Below, in pieces: positions 31,345-40,522 of a stretch of DNA of 64,000 nucleotides (its first letter is position 1; each line of letters opens with the position of its first letter). The notes below the pieces were generated by a model. The model was not told where the DNA came from and searched no databases. It saw only the letters and a list, made by a program, of their open reading frames with translations. The stretch is from Erythrobacter litoralis (GTDB taxonomy: Bacteria > Pseudomonadota > Alphaproteobacteria > Sphingomonadales > Sphingomonadaceae). The stretch covers positions 682,001 to 746,000 of the forward strand of contig NZ_CP017057.1 in assembly GCF_001719165.1 (NCBI RefSeq), given 5' to 3'. A program made the position numbers and the translations under genes.

Positions 31345-32718
31345 ATGCGTTACCTTCCTCTCACCGACACTGACCGCAGCGAAATGCTGGCCAAGATCGG
31401 CGCGAAATCGATCGACGACCTGTTCGTCGACGTGCCTGCCGTGGCGCAGCTCGACGGGCCGATCCGCGACCTGCCGATGCATGCGAGCGAGATGGCGGTC
31501 GAACGCCACATGAAGGCCCGCGCGGCGAAGAACCTGGCGGCAGGCGATGCGCCGTTCTTCCTGGGGGCAGGGGCCTATCGACACCATGTCCCGGCCAGCG
31601 TCGACACGGTGATCCAGCGCGGCGAATTCCTCACCGCCTACACGCCCTACCAGCCGGAAATCGCGCAGGGCACGCTGCAGATGCTGTTCGAATTCCAGAC
31701 GCAGGTCGCGCGGCTTTATGGCTGCGCGGTTGCGAACGCCTCTCTCTATGACGGATCGACCGCGTGCTGGGAGGCGGTCGCCATGGCAACCCGCGTGACC
31801 AAGCGCAATCGCGCGGTCCTGTCGGGCGCGCTCCACCCGCATTATGCGCAGGTCGTCAAGACCATGGCCCAGTTCACCGGCGACGAGATCGCCGACAGCG
31901 CGCCCGCGATCGCGCCCGAGGCCGATCTCGACGGCCTGATCGCGCGCATCGACGAGGACACCGCCTGCGTCGTCGTGCAATATCCCGACATTCTGGGGCG
32001 GATTTCTGACCTCTCGAAAGTGGCCGAGGCCGCGCATGAAAAGGGCGCGCTGCTGGTCGCGGTCAACACCGAGCCGGTGGCGCTGGGGGCGATCCGTTCG
32101 CCCGGCGAAATGGGCGCGGACATCGTGGTCGGCGAAGGCCAGTCGATCGGCGTCGGCCTGCAGTTCGGCGGGCCCTATCTCGGCCTCTTCGCCGTGCGCG
32201 ATCCGAAACATGTCCGCCAGATGCCGGGGCGGCTGTGCGGCGAGACCACCGATGCCGAAGGCAGGCGCGGTTTCGTCCTCACGCTTTCGACCCGCGAACA
32301 GCATATCCGCCGCGAAAAGGCGACGAGCAACATCTGCACCAATTCCGGGCTGTGCGCGCTCGCCTTCAACGTCCACATGACGCTGCTCGGGGAAAAGGGC
32401 CTGCGTGAACTGGCGGCGGAAAACCACCGCCTCGCCTGCCTTGCCGCCGACAGGCTGGCGCAGGTGCCCGGCGTCGAGGTGCTCAACAGCAGCTTCTTCA
32501 ACGAATTCACCCTGATGCTCGGCGGCAAGCCCGCCCGCGAGATCGTGCGCGACCTCGCGGACCGCGGCGTGCTCGGCGGGGTCTCGCTCGGGCGGCTCTA
32601 TCCCGGCGTCGAGGCGCTCGAACACGCGCTGCTCGTCGCGGTGACGGAGATGACGACCGAAGAGGATATCGAGACCCTCGCCACCGAACTCGAAGCTCTC
32701 GTCAAGGAGACCGTGTGA
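31345..32718 (+). CDS. gcvPA: glycine dehydrogenase (decarboxylating) subunit 1
   Basis: A 457-residue N-terminal-half homologue of the P protein, which decarboxylates glycine with PLP. Characteristic stretches are [47 protein letters not shown] and [17 protein letters not shown]. The PLP lysine is in the other subunit. A 60-base gap separates it from gcvH and its stop overlaps the start of subunit 2 by one base (TGATG). Confidence 0.96.
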   Translation: MRYLPLTDTDRSEMLAKIGAKSIDDLFVDVPAVAQLDGPIRDLPMHASEMAVERHMKARAAKNLAAGDAPFFLGAGAYRHHVPASVDTVIQRGEFLTAYTPYQPEIAQGTLQMLFEFQTQVARLYGCAVANASLYDGSTACWEAVAMATRVTKRNRAVLSGALHPHYAQVVKTMAQFTGDEIADSAPAIAPEADLDGLIARIDEDTACVVVQYPDILGRISDLSKVAEAAHEKGALLVAVNTEPVALGAIRSPGEMGADIVVGEGQSIGVGLQFGGPYLGLFAVRDPKHVRQMPGRLCGETTDAEGRRGFVLTLSTREQHIRREKATSNICTNSGLCALAFNVHMTLLGEKGLRELAAENHRLACLAADRLAQVPGVEVLNSSFFNEFTLMLGGKPAREIVRDLADRGVLGGVSLGRLYPGVEALEHALLVAVTEMTTEEDIETLATELEALVKETV

Positions 32719-34298
32719 TGAACGCCCCCAACAAGTCCGGCTGGAAGCCCGTGATGGAAGTCGCCGAAGACGGGATGCACAACGGCCCCTCGACCACGAC
32801 CGGCAACCGCGCGCTGATGCTCGAGGAACCGCTGCTGTTCGAGATCGGCCATGCCGAGGTGACCGGCGTCGACCTGCCCGAAGCGGACCCCGATGCAAAG
32901 ACCCGACTCGGCGGGTTCGAGCGCAGCGAGCCGATCGGCCTCGTCGGCCTGACCGAACCGGAAACGGTGCGCCATTACACGCGCCTCAGCCGCCAGAACT
33001 ACGGCATCGACCTCGGCTTCTTCCCGCTGGGTTCGTGCACGATGAAGCACAATCCGCGCCTCAATGAAAAGGTCGCGCGCCTGCCCGGTTTCGCCGACAT
33101 CCACCCGCTCGCCCCGCAATCCACCGTACAGGGCGCGCTGCAGGTCATCCACGAACTGGGCGAATGGTTGTGCAAGCTCACCGGAATGCCCGGCGTCGCG
33201 ATGAGCCCCAAAGCGGGCGCGCATGGCGAATTGTGCGGCATCCTCGCGATCCGCGCGGCGCATGAGGCGCGAGGCGACGCGCGCGAGGTCGTGCTCGTCC
33301 CCGAAAGCGCGCACGGCACCAATCCTGCCACCGCCGCCTTTGCCGGTTACCGGGTCGAGGACATTCCCGCGACCGCCGAAGGCCGTGTCGACCTCGCCAA
33401 GATCAAGGAGCGGCTCGGCAAGGGCGGGGAAGGGGGCAGTGACGTCGCCGCGGTGATGATCACCAATCCGAACACCTGCGGCCTGTTCGAAAAGGACTTC
33501 CGCGAAATCGCCGATGCGGTCCACGCTGCGGGCGGATATGTCTATTGCGACGGGGCGAACTTCAACGCCATCGTCGGCAGGGTGCGCCCGGGCGACCTCG
33601 GCGTCGATGCGATGCACATCAACCTGCACAAGACCTTCTCGACCCCGCATGGCGGCGGCGGGCCGGGCTCTGGTCCGGTCGTCTTTTCCGAAGCGCTCGC
33701 GCCCTATGCGCCGCTCCCCTTCGTCAAGAAGGACGGCGAGAACTATTACCTCGTCGAGGAAGAAAACCGCGAGGAACGCGGCCCCAGCTTCGGCCGGATG
33801 ACGGCGTTCCATGGCCAGATGGGCATGTTCACCCGCGCGCTCACCTACATGCTCAGCCATGGCGCGGACGGGCTGAAACAGGTGGCCGAAGATGCGGTGC
33901 TGAATGCCAATTACATCCTGCGTTCGATGGAGGACATCCTCCACGCACCCTTTGCGGGCAGCGGCCCGTGCATGCACGAGGCGCTGTTCGGGGACCGCGA
34001 TTTCGGCGGCGACCTGTCGACGCTCGATCTTGCCAAGGGGCTGATCGACGAGGGCTTCCACCCGATGACGGTCTATTTCCCGCTGGTGGTCCACGGCGCG
34101 ATGCTGGTCGAGCCGACCGAGACCGAGAGCAAGGCGAACATCGACCAGTTCATCGCCGCGCTGCGCAGCCTCGTCGAGCGCGCCAAGGCGGGCGACGAGA
34201 CGCTGAAGCACGCGCCCTATTACGCGCCCCGCCGCAGGCTCGATGAAACGGCGGCGGCAAGAAAGCCCAAGCTCGCCTGGAGCGAAGACGAAGCGTGA
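32718..34298 (+). CDS. gcvPB: glycine dehydrogenase (decarboxylating) subunit 2
   Basis: A 526-residue C-terminal-half homologue of the P protein. The PLP-binding lysine is K305 in NLHKTFSTPHGGGG. Other family blocks are FFPLGSCTMKHNPR, SPKAGAHGELCGI and NPNTCGLFE. The ATG at 32718 is favoured over an adjacent in-frame GTG because it forms a TGATG overlap with subunit 1. The split P protein is common outside enterobacteria. It ends four bases before the convergent flippase gene. Confidence 0.96.
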   Translation: MNAPNKSGWKPVMEVAEDGMHNGPSTTTGNRALMLEEPLLFEIGHAEVTGVDLPEADPDAKTRLGGFERSEPIGLVGLTEPETVRHYTRLSRQNYGIDLGFFPLGSCTMKHNPRLNEKVARLPGFADIHPLAPQSTVQGALQVIHELGEWLCKLTGMPGVAMSPKAGAHGELCGILAIRAAHEARGDAREVVLVPESAHGTNPATAAFAGYRVEDIPATAEGRVDLAKIKERLGKGGEGGSDVAAVMITNPNTCGLFEKDFREIADAVHAAGGYVYCDGANFNAIVGRVRPGDLGVDAMHINLHKTFSTPHGGGGPGSGPVVFSEALAPYAPLPFVKKDGENYYLVEEENREERGPSFGRMTAFHGQMGMFTRALTYMLSHGADGLKQVAEDAVLNANYILRSMEDILHAPFAGSGPCMHEALFGDRDFGGDLSTLDLAKGLIDEGFHPMTVYFPLVVHGAMLVEPTETESKANIDQFIAALRSLVERAKAGDETLKHAPYYAPRRRLDETAAARKPKLAWSEDEA

Positions 34299-34302
34299 CC
34301 CG

Positions 34303-35673
34303 TCAGGGGCGGGGCCGCGCGTCGTCCGGTTCCGCCCCCGACCCCGATCCTCGGGCAGCCGCATCCCCGGGTCCGTCGCTGCCTTCATCCGCCGTTTCGC
34401 CGACAAGGATGCGGATTTCGCGCAGGTTGAGGATCGCGACGTAGAAGCCGATCACGGCAAGGCTGCTCGCCCCCAGCACGGCGAAAGCCGCGCCCTTGGC
34501 CCCGTTCCAGTCTATCGCGACATCGAGCAGGACAAGCGACAGCACGGTCGGGACCGCGCGCACGAGAAAGGCCGTGCCCGCGCGCCCGGCCGAGACCAGC
34601 AGCGATTCAAGGCTCGCCCCGACCAGTTCGACCGCGCCCGCGATGCTCAGGATCACCATCGCCCAGTAGAACGCGCTGAAATCCTCCTCCGCGATCGTCG
34701 CAAGCGCCCAGCGCCCGCCGAGCAGCGCGGTCACGACCGCGATAACCCCCGCGATCACCGCGATGTTCGCCATGCGCCGGGCTATTTCCAGCGCGTTCTC
34801 CTCGTCATGGACGAGTTCGGGCAGGATCGCCTTGGAAATCGTCTGGGCGAGCGTCACCAGCGCCTGTCCCAATTGCGCCGCGACCCTGAAACCGCCCGCC
34901 AGCGCCGCCCCGCCGAAGGTCCCGACCAACAGGATGATCACCTGCTTGCCCGCGATATTCAGCGTGCCCGACATGTTGGTCGACCACACGAACCGCCACG
35001 CATCGGGATGGCGCGCCGGGATGCGGGTGAGGCTGAGCGCCGAAAGATCGATCGGTTCATCGCGCGCGGCGACGATCCACAGCGCGACGGCGACAGCGAC
35101 TTCGGCCGCCGCCCAGGCGAGGATGAAACCCAGGACGTCGGGCATCAGGAACCATGCCAGCACCGCGCCGCCCGCCCGGATGGCCGGCTGCACCGCCTCG
35201 GCCGCAGTCGCGCTCGCATAGCGGAATCGCAGCCGCAAAAGGCCCGTCGGCGTGGTGCGGATCGCGGCCAGCGAGACGACGCAGTAACCGAAAGCGACCC
35301 ACAAGAGGTCCTCCGGCAGCGGCAGCCAGAGCGGCGCGGTGTAGACGAGGATCGCAGCGACCACGGTTCCCATCACCACCGAAAGCAGGTCGAGCGCGAT
35401 CGCGAAGCCGGTCGCCTCGACCGCCTTGGCGGGGTCCATCACCGGCTCGCCATCGCCATTGCGTCCGTTCGCCCCCCAGCGCACGATGAACTGCCAGGTC
35501 TGGAAATTGGCGAGGCCCGTCACCGTCTGGCCCAGCGCGACGATGATCGCGAAATGGCCGAAGCTTTCGATCCCCAGTGCATTGGTGGCGAGATAGATGT
35601 AGACGAGGCTCATCGCGGCGTTGAAACCGCGCCCGCCCAGAAGCCAGCCGATATTGGCGAAGAGGCGCTTCAT
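34303..35673 (-). CDS. oligosaccharide flippase family membrane protein
   Basis: A 456-residue polytopic membrane protein of the MATE/Wzx-like polysaccharide transporter superfamily. About 12-14 hydrophobic segments alternate with short loops. The N-terminus reads NIGWLLGGRGFNAAMSLVYIYLA, typical of Wzx proteins, and the C-terminal 35 residues are a polar tail rich in Gly, Asp and Arg. The start at 35673 (MKRLFANIGW) was chosen because a longer frame would overlap the upstream gene and lacks the membrane signature. It follows a nucleotidyltransferase gene by 28 bases and likely moves a lipid-linked glycan across the inner membrane. The cargo is unknown. Confidence 0.85.
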   Translation of the reverse strand: MKRLFANIGWLLGGRGFNAAMSLVYIYLATNALGIESFGHFAIIVALGQTVTGLANFQTWQFIVRWGANGRNGDGEPVMDPAKAVEATGFAIALDLLSVVMGTVVAAILVYTAPLWLPLPEDLLWVAFGYCVVSLAAIRTTPTGLLRLRFRYASATAAEAVQPAIRAGGAVLAWFLMPDVLGFILAWAAAEVAVAVALWIVAARDEPIDLSALSLTRIPARHPDAWRFVWSTNMSGTLNIAGKQVIILLVGTFGGAALAGGFRVAAQLGQALVTLAQTISKAILPELVHDEENALEIARRMANIAVIAGVIAVVTALLGGRWALATIAEEDFSAFYWAMVILSIAGAVELVGASLESLLVSAGRAGTAFLVRAVPTVLSLVLLDVAIDWNGAKGAAFAVLGASSLAVIGFYVAILNLREIRILVGETADEGSDGPGDAAARGSGSGAEPDDARPRP

Positions 35674-35701
35674 CGCATCCTGATCACGGGGCGCGCACGG
35701 C

Positions 35702-36538
35702 TCACGCCGCGGGTTTGCCCCCGCTCCGATCACCCTCGCGGCGCTTCAGGATCTTCTCGGTCACGTTGAGCGTGCGTTCGTTGTCGACGTCGATCGCGTA
35801 ATGGCCGTCCGACAGCACGACCGGCACCAGCTTGAACCCGAACCGGCGCGAGATCTGGGCGAACAGCTTTTCCTTGGACCCCCAGCCGAGCCGGAACCGG
35901 ATGAGGTTCATCAGCCCGAACGCCTTGATGATGCGGCCGGGATATTTCACGAACTGCCCGCCTTCGCGCATGATCTCGGCGGCGGCGAGCGCCTGGCGGC
36001 TGCCGATCCAGTACATGTTGCAGTTGGAATAGCCGCCGTCGGAAAATTCGTAGAACCGCTTCTGCCCGATCGGGTCGGCTTCCTGCACCGCCTCGCGCGT
36101 GGCGAGCCCCGCGGCGCCCTGTGCGTCCTCGGCGAGGCATTTCCCGATGAATTCCGAATAGCCCTCCGGCGTGACGAGGCAATTGTCGGCAGTGGTGATG
36201 AGGAGCGGGAAATCGACGCCTTCCGCGCCCGAAAGCACGCTGTCGACGATGTTGAACCGGCCTTCGGCGAAGGCGAGCCGGCCTTCCTCCATCAGCCCGG
36301 CGATGAGCGGGATCGACGCGATCTCGTCCCTGTCGTGCGCGACGATGCAGATCGCGGCCACCTGCGGGCAGGCGGCGACCTGCGCCACGACGCGTTCGAT
36401 CATCGGCACGCCGTTGACCGGCACGACCGCCTTTTGCGCAACGCCCGCCGCTTCGGCCAGCGGGTCGAGCGCGCCCGAACGCTTGCCCGCCATGACGAGC
36501 GCAGTGACGGACTGGGTGACTTCAGGGTTAGCTGCCAT
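35702..36538 (-). CDS. MobA-like NTP transferase domain protein
   Basis: A 278-residue nucleotidyltransferase-fold protein. The N-terminal nucleotide loop reads ALVMAGKRSGALDPLAE, followed by KAVVPVNGVPMIERVV and a metal-site region LLITTADNCLVTP. This matches enzymes that activate sugars, sugar acids or polyols as CDP/GDP/UDP derivatives. It is paired with a flippase, which suggests synthesis of an envelope glycan or polar head group. The product cannot be told from sequence. The start at 36538 leaves a 91-base divergent promoter region shared with the Nmad3-like gene. Confidence 0.8.
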   Translation of the reverse strand: MAANPEVTQSVTALVMAGKRSGALDPLAEAAGVAQKAVVPVNGVPMIERVVAQVAACPQVAAICIVAHDRDEIASIPLIAGLMEEGRLAFAEGRFNIVDSVLSGAEGVDFPLLITTADNCLVTPEGYSEFIGKCLAEDAQGAAGLATREAVQEADPIGQKRFYEFSDGGYSNCNMYWIGSRQALAAAEIMREGGQFVKYPGRIIKAFGLMNLIRFRLGWGSKEKLFAQISRRFGFKLVPVVLSDGHYAIDVDNERTLNVTEKILKRREGDRSGGKPAA

Positions 36539-36629
36539 TTCGTCGCGCGCCTTAGACCGGGTGCGCGCGCAAGCCAAGCAAGACAGGTGCATCCTTGTGC
36601 AACTTCGTGTCGCGGTGCAGGCTGGGCCG

Positions 36630-37364
36630 ATGAAGATCGTCCTTTCCCGCAAGGGCTTCGACACGAGCGCTGGCGGCGGGCCGTCGCCGATCGTGGAGGG
36701 GCGGCCCGTCAGCCTGCCGATCCCGGCGGGGGACCGGGAACGCCGGACGAGCGCGACGACCTATGGCGACCTTGGCCTGGGCGACCACGCCGCACGGGCG
36801 AGCCGGGGGAGGATCGGGGCGGAGGACCTGTGCCACCACGACCCGATGTTCACCGATGAGGGGGAGTGCCTGTTCGGCCAGTGCGGCGCGGCGCAGACCC
36901 ATCTCGAACGGCAGGGCGTGGGAGTGGGCGACGTGTTCGTGTTCTTCGGCCTGTTCGCGGAATCTGGGGGAGAGCCGCATCACCGCATCTTCGGCTATCT
37001 GAAAGTGGGCGAAGTGATCCCGCTGTCAGGCGGCGCTCCGGCGGAATTCGTCGATCGCGGCCACCCCCATGCGCTCGCCATGCATGCTAGGAACGATTGC
37101 ATCTGGCGCGGCGAGGGGTACGTGGCGGCGCGGGCGAGCGAGGCTCTGCGCCTGACCGTGCCGGGCGGCCCGCCGAGCCTGTGGCGCCGCCCGGACTGGC
37201 TGCGGCGGGGCGAGGTCACCTATCACGACCGGGCCGACCGCTGGATCAGGGGCGGGCGGCTGCGCTCCGTGTCGCGCGGGCAGGAATTCGTTGCCGATGC
37301 GGGCCGACGCAAGGCCCCGCGCGAATGGCTCGAAGCCGTGATCGCCGAGATCAGAGCGTCCTGA
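36630..37364 (+). CDS. Nmad3-like (nucleotide modification associated domain) protein
   Basis: A 244-residue soluble protein. Its N-terminus MKIVLSRKGFDTSAGGGPSP, the LCHHDPMF region, GQCGAAQTHLERQGVGVGDVFVFFGLF and HRIFGYLKVGEVIPL match what I recall of the Nmad3 family, which is predicted to take part in modified-base or nucleotide pathways of phages and bacteria. No methylase, glycosylase or restriction gene is adjacent, so it is an orphan here. The last 14 bases overlap, tail to tail, with the convergent mmsB gene. Catalytic residues are not established; the conserved Cys and His residues near 90-110 are candidates. Family assignment is from memory of the motif pattern. Confidence 0.65.
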   Translation: MKIVLSRKGFDTSAGGGPSPIVEGRPVSLPIPAGDRERRTSATTYGDLGLGDHAARASRGRIGAEDLCHHDPMFTDEGECLFGQCGAAQTHLERQGVGVGDVFVFFGLFAESGGEPHHRIFGYLKVGEVIPLSGGAPAEFVDRGHPHALAMHARNDCIWRGEGYVAARASEALRLTVPGGPPSLWRRPDWLRRGEVTYHDRADRWIRGGRLRSVSRGQEFVADAGRRKAPREWLEAVIAEIRAS

Positions 37365-38217
37365 TTATCCCTGAGAAATCGAGCCCGCCATGCTCGTCGG
37401 CGAAGGCTTCGTAGATCGCCTTGGCGTGGGAGCCGAGCTCGGTTTTCGCGCCCGCTTTCTCCGCCGCCTCGATCGCGAGGCGCAGGTCCTTGACCATCAG
37501 CGCGGCGGCGAAGCCGGGGGCATAGTCGCGGTCCGCCGGGCTTTCCGGGCCGACGCCGGGGACGGGGCAATAGCTCGTCATCGACCAGCACTGGCCCGAC
37601 GAGACGCTGGAAATGTCGTAGAAGGTCTGCGCATCGAGCCCGAGCTTTTCGGCCATGGCGAAGGCTTCGGCCGTGCCGATCATCTGGATCGCGAGCAGCA
37701 TGTTGTTGCAGATCTTCGCCGCCTGCCCGTTGCCCGCGTCGCCCGCGTGGATCACTGCCTTGCCCATGGCCTCGAGGATCGGCTTCGCGCGCTCGAAGGC
37801 CTTTTCGCTCCCGCCGACCATGAAGGTGAGCGTGCCCGCATTGGCCGCGGCGATCCCGCCGGAAACCGGCGCATCGACCATGTCGTAATTATGCGCCTCG
37901 GTCACCTCGATCACCTCGCGCGCGGTTTCGACATCGATGGTCGAACAATCGAGCATCACCGCGCCTTCGGGCGCGTGGCCGATCACGTCGTCCCAATAGA
38001 CCTGTTTCACGATTTGCCCATTGGGCAGCATGGTGACCACCGCCTCGGCGGAGGCGCAGGCTTCCCGCGCGGTATCGAAGGTTTCGCACCCGGCCTCTTT
38101 CGCGGCGGCGAGCGCCGCTTCGCTGAGGTCGAAAGCGCGCACCTCGTGGCCCGCCTTGACGAGGTTCGCGGCCATCCCGCCGCCCATGTTGCCGAGGCCG
38201 ATGAAGGCGATTTTCAT
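37351..38217 (-). CDS. mmsB: 3-hydroxyisobutyrate dehydrogenase
   Basis: A 288-residue beta-hydroxyacid dehydrogenase. NAD binding is by FIGLGNMGGGMAANLVKAGH at the N-terminus. The substrate motif is DAPVSGGIAAANAGTLTFMVGG and the catalytic lysine lies in GNGQAAKICNNMLL. It oxidises 3-hydroxyisobutyrate to methylmalonate semialdehyde in valine breakdown. The start MKIAFIGLG was chosen over an upstream ATG because of the Rossmann fold and a good GGGAGAG upstream. It is the last gene of the valine operon. Confidence 0.94.
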   Translation of the reverse strand: MKIAFIGLGNMGGGMAANLVKAGHEVRAFDLSEAALAAAKEAGCETFDTAREACASAEAVVTMLPNGQIVKQVYWDDVIGHAPEGAVMLDCSTIDVETAREVIEVTEAHNYDMVDAPVSGGIAAANAGTLTFMVGGSEKAFERAKPILEAMGKAVIHAGDAGNGQAAKICNNMLLAIQMIGTAEAFAMAEKLGLDAQTFYDISSVSSGQCWSMTSYCPVPGVGPESPADRDYAPGFAAALMVKDLRLAIEAAEKAGAKTELGSHAKAIYEAFADEHGGLDFSGIIRTL

Positions 38218-38242
38218 GTGTTCTCTCTCCCTGAGCCGGTTT

Positions 38243-39037
38243 TCACCGCCCCTTCCATTGCCCTTCACGCTTTTCGATGAAGGCGGCCATTCCCTCGGCC
38301 TTGTCCTCGCTCGCGGTGAGGATCTGGAAGATGCGCCGTTCGACGATGAGCCCCTGGTCGAGCGTCATCTCGAAGGCGGAGTTCACCATCTCCTTGTTCG
38401 CGATCACGGCCATGGGCGGCATCGAGGCGATGGTCGCGGCGGTTTTGAGCGTCTCGGCCAGAAGATCGTCATGCGGCACGACCTTGGCGACGAGGTTCGC
38501 GCGCTCGGCCTCCTCCGCACCCATCATCCGGCCCGTCAGGCACATTTCCATGCTCTTGGACTTGCCGATCGCGCGCGTGAGCCGCTGCGATCCGCCCATG
38601 CCCGGCGCGACGCCCAGCTTGATTTCGGGCTGACCGAATTTCGCGTTTTCGGAAGCGATGATGAAATCCGCCATCATCGCCAGTTCGCACCCGCCGCCCA
38701 GCGCAAAGCCGTTGACCGCCGCGATCCACGGCTTGCGGGTCTTCTTCACGATCTCGGATGTCCACGGCGAGAAGAAATCGTCGAGGTAGAAATCGGCCGC
38801 CGCCTTGTCGTGCATTTCCTTGATGTCGGCGCCGGCGGCAAAGGCCTTGTCGCCCGAGCCCGTCAGCACCGCGCACAGCTGTGTGTCGTCGGCCTGGTAG
38901 TCCGCAAAGGCCTCGATCAGTTCGGCCAGCACCTGCGTGTTGAGTGCATTCAACGCCTTGGGCCGGTTGAGCGTCATCAGGGTGACGCCGGCATTGCCGG
39001 CAGCGTTCTTCTCGACGGTGATCGTCTCGTAGCTCAT
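38243..39037 (-). CDS. enoyl-CoA hydratase
   Basis: A 264-residue crotonase-family hydratase. Oxyanion-hole segments are KAFAAGADIKEM and GFALGGGCELAMM, and the catalytic glutamates are expected around QPEIKLGVAPGMGG. In this operon it would hydrate methacrylyl-CoA to 3-hydroxyisobutyryl-CoA, though it may also serve general beta-oxidation. The ATG at 39037 overlaps the stop of the HIBCH gene (ATGA) and has GAGGA upstream; an ATG four codons earlier lacks proper spacing. Confidence 0.92.
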   Translation of the reverse strand: MSYETITVEKNAAGNAGVTLMTLNRPKALNALNTQVLAELIEAFADYQADDTQLCAVLTGSGDKAFAAGADIKEMHDKAAADFYLDDFFSPWTSEIVKKTRKPWIAAVNGFALGGGCELAMMADFIIASENAKFGQPEIKLGVAPGMGGSQRLTRAIGKSKSMEMCLTGRMMGAEEAERANLVAKVVPHDDLLAETLKTAATIASMPPMAVIANKEMVNSAFEMTLDQGLIVERRIFQILTASEDKAEGMAAFIEKREGQWKGR

Positions 39038-40089
39038 AGCGGTTTCCATTCCTCTTCAGGCGGGAGGGGGGCGAAGATCGCGTCGAGCAATTCCTCGCTC
39101 ACGCCCTCGGGGGTTGCGGGGTCCCATTTGGGATCGTTGGTCTTGTCCACGATCACCGCGCGCACGCCTTCGGCGAAATCGGGGCGCAGCAGGACGCGGC
39201 TCGCGATGCGGTATTCCATCGCCATGTTGTCCGCGAAATCGGTGAGTTCATTGGAATGGGCGATCTGGCGCAGCGCGACCTTGCAGGTCTGCGGGCTTTT
39301 CGTGCCGAGCGTGTCGCGCTCCTTCGCCGCCCAGTCATCGCCCGCTTCCGCCGCCTTGTCGAGGCTGGCGAGAATGTCCTCGTAAGCATCCGAGGCGAAA
39401 TGCTTGGCGATCTTGTCGGCATTCGCCTTGATCCGTGCTTCGGGCGGGGTTCCGGTCGGTTCGGACAGGATGCCTGCGATCCGGTCGGGATGCTGGGCGA
39501 TGCGCGCCTTGATATCCTCCAGCATGGAATGTTCGACGTAATGTGTCGCGATGCCGGTCCACAGGCATTCCGACCCGTCGAGCCGCGCGCCGGTCAGCGC
39601 GAGGAACTGGCCGATCCGCCCGCCGATCCGCGCAAGATACCAGCCGCCGCCGACATCGGGGAACAGGCCGATGCCTGATTCGGGCATGGCGAAGCGCGTG
39701 TTCTCGGTCGCGACGCGGAATTTCGCGGGCTGCGAGATGCCGACCCCGCCGCCCATCGTGATGCCGTCCATGAAGGCGACGATGGGCTTTTCGTAGGTGA
39801 ACATCTGGTGGTTCAACTGGTATTCGTCGTGGAAGAACTTGCGCCCCGACACGCCGCCATCATTCAGCGCGGAATTGCGCAGCATGGCGATGTCCCCGCC
39901 CGCACAGAACCCGCGCCCCTCATGGTGGTCGAGGATCACCGCCTCGACTTCGTCGTCTTTCTCCCATTCCGAAAGCGCCGCGCTCATCGCGTGGCACATC
40001 TCCAGCGTCAGCGCGTGGATCGCCTTGGGCCGATTGAGCGAGATGTGGCCGATGCGGCCGTGTTTGCGGGTGAGAACGTCGGTGGTCAT
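39034..40089 (-). CDS. 3-hydroxyisobutyryl-CoA hydrolase
   Basis: A 351-residue crotonase-fold thioesterase of the HIBCH type. Marks are HISLNRPKAIHALTLEM, GRGFCAGGDIAML, DGITMGGGVGIS and AMPESGIGLFPDVGGGWYLAR. The extra C-terminal 90 residues distinguish it from plain enoyl-CoA hydratases. It releases 3-hydroxyisobutyrate from its CoA ester for MmsB, downstream in the same operon. A four-base gap separates it from the small membrane protein gene upstream. Confidence 0.93.
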   Translation of the reverse strand: MTTDVLTRKHGRIGHISLNRPKAIHALTLEMCHAMSAALSEWEKDDEVEAVILDHHEGRGFCAGGDIAMLRNSALNDGGVSGRKFFHDEYQLNHQMFTYEKPIVAFMDGITMGGGVGISQPAKFRVATENTRFAMPESGIGLFPDVGGGWYLARIGGRIGQFLALTGARLDGSECLWTGIATHYVEHSMLEDIKARIAQHPDRIAGILSEPTGTPPEARIKANADKIAKHFASDAYEDILASLDKAAEAGDDWAAKERDTLGTKSPQTCKVALRQIAHSNELTDFADNMAMEYRIASRVLLRPDFAEGVRAVIVDKTNDPKWDPATPEGVSEELLDAIFAPLPPEEEWKPL

Positions 40090-40093
40090 TCGG

Positions 40094-40522
40094 TTATCCT
40101 GCCGAAGATTGAAGAGGGAGCCGTGGTGGAAGCAGTTTCCACGCGACGAGCCAATAGGTCATTGCGCCAGTCAGCGACGATGCGATCATCGTGCCAGCCA
40201 GTTCGAAATTGATGCTGCGATAGGGGATTTCGGTGAAGGCCGCTGTCAGCAAAAGGCCGAGCACCAGTCCGGCTGCGGCGAAAACGGTCCAGCTGCCAAC
40301 GCGCTTCCATTCGGTGAGGCCGATCGTCGGCACCGCCACGGGCAGAGCATAGATCGCCGCGATCGAGCCGAAGAACGCGAGCATGATCAGGAATTCGGAA
40401 GTCTGCGCTCCATCCGAAACGCCCTGCGTGATGGTGAACAGGCCGATCAACACCAGCACCGCGCCAATCACGGCGCAGCCATAGGCCGTAACGACGGCAA
40501 GCAGTCTCCCCGGCCAATTCAC
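40094..40522 (-). CDS. small four-helix membrane protein of unknown function
   Basis: A 142-residue hydrophobic protein with four predicted membrane helices (about residues 8-30, 43-64, 76-95 and 107-128). It starts at GTG, which overlaps the stop of the acyl-CoA dehydrogenase gene by four bases, and ends four bases before HIBCH, so it is embedded in the valine operon. I do not recognise a family. Its position could be chance insertion or a membrane partner for valine catabolism. Confidence 0.7.
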   Translation of the reverse strand: MNWPGRLLAVVTAYGCAVIGAVLVLIGLFTITQGVSDGAQTSEFLIMLAFFGSIAAIYALPVAVPTIGLTEWKRVGSWTVFAAAGLVLGLLLTAAFTEIPYRSINFELAGTMIASSLTGAMTYWLVAWKLLPPRLPLQSSAG

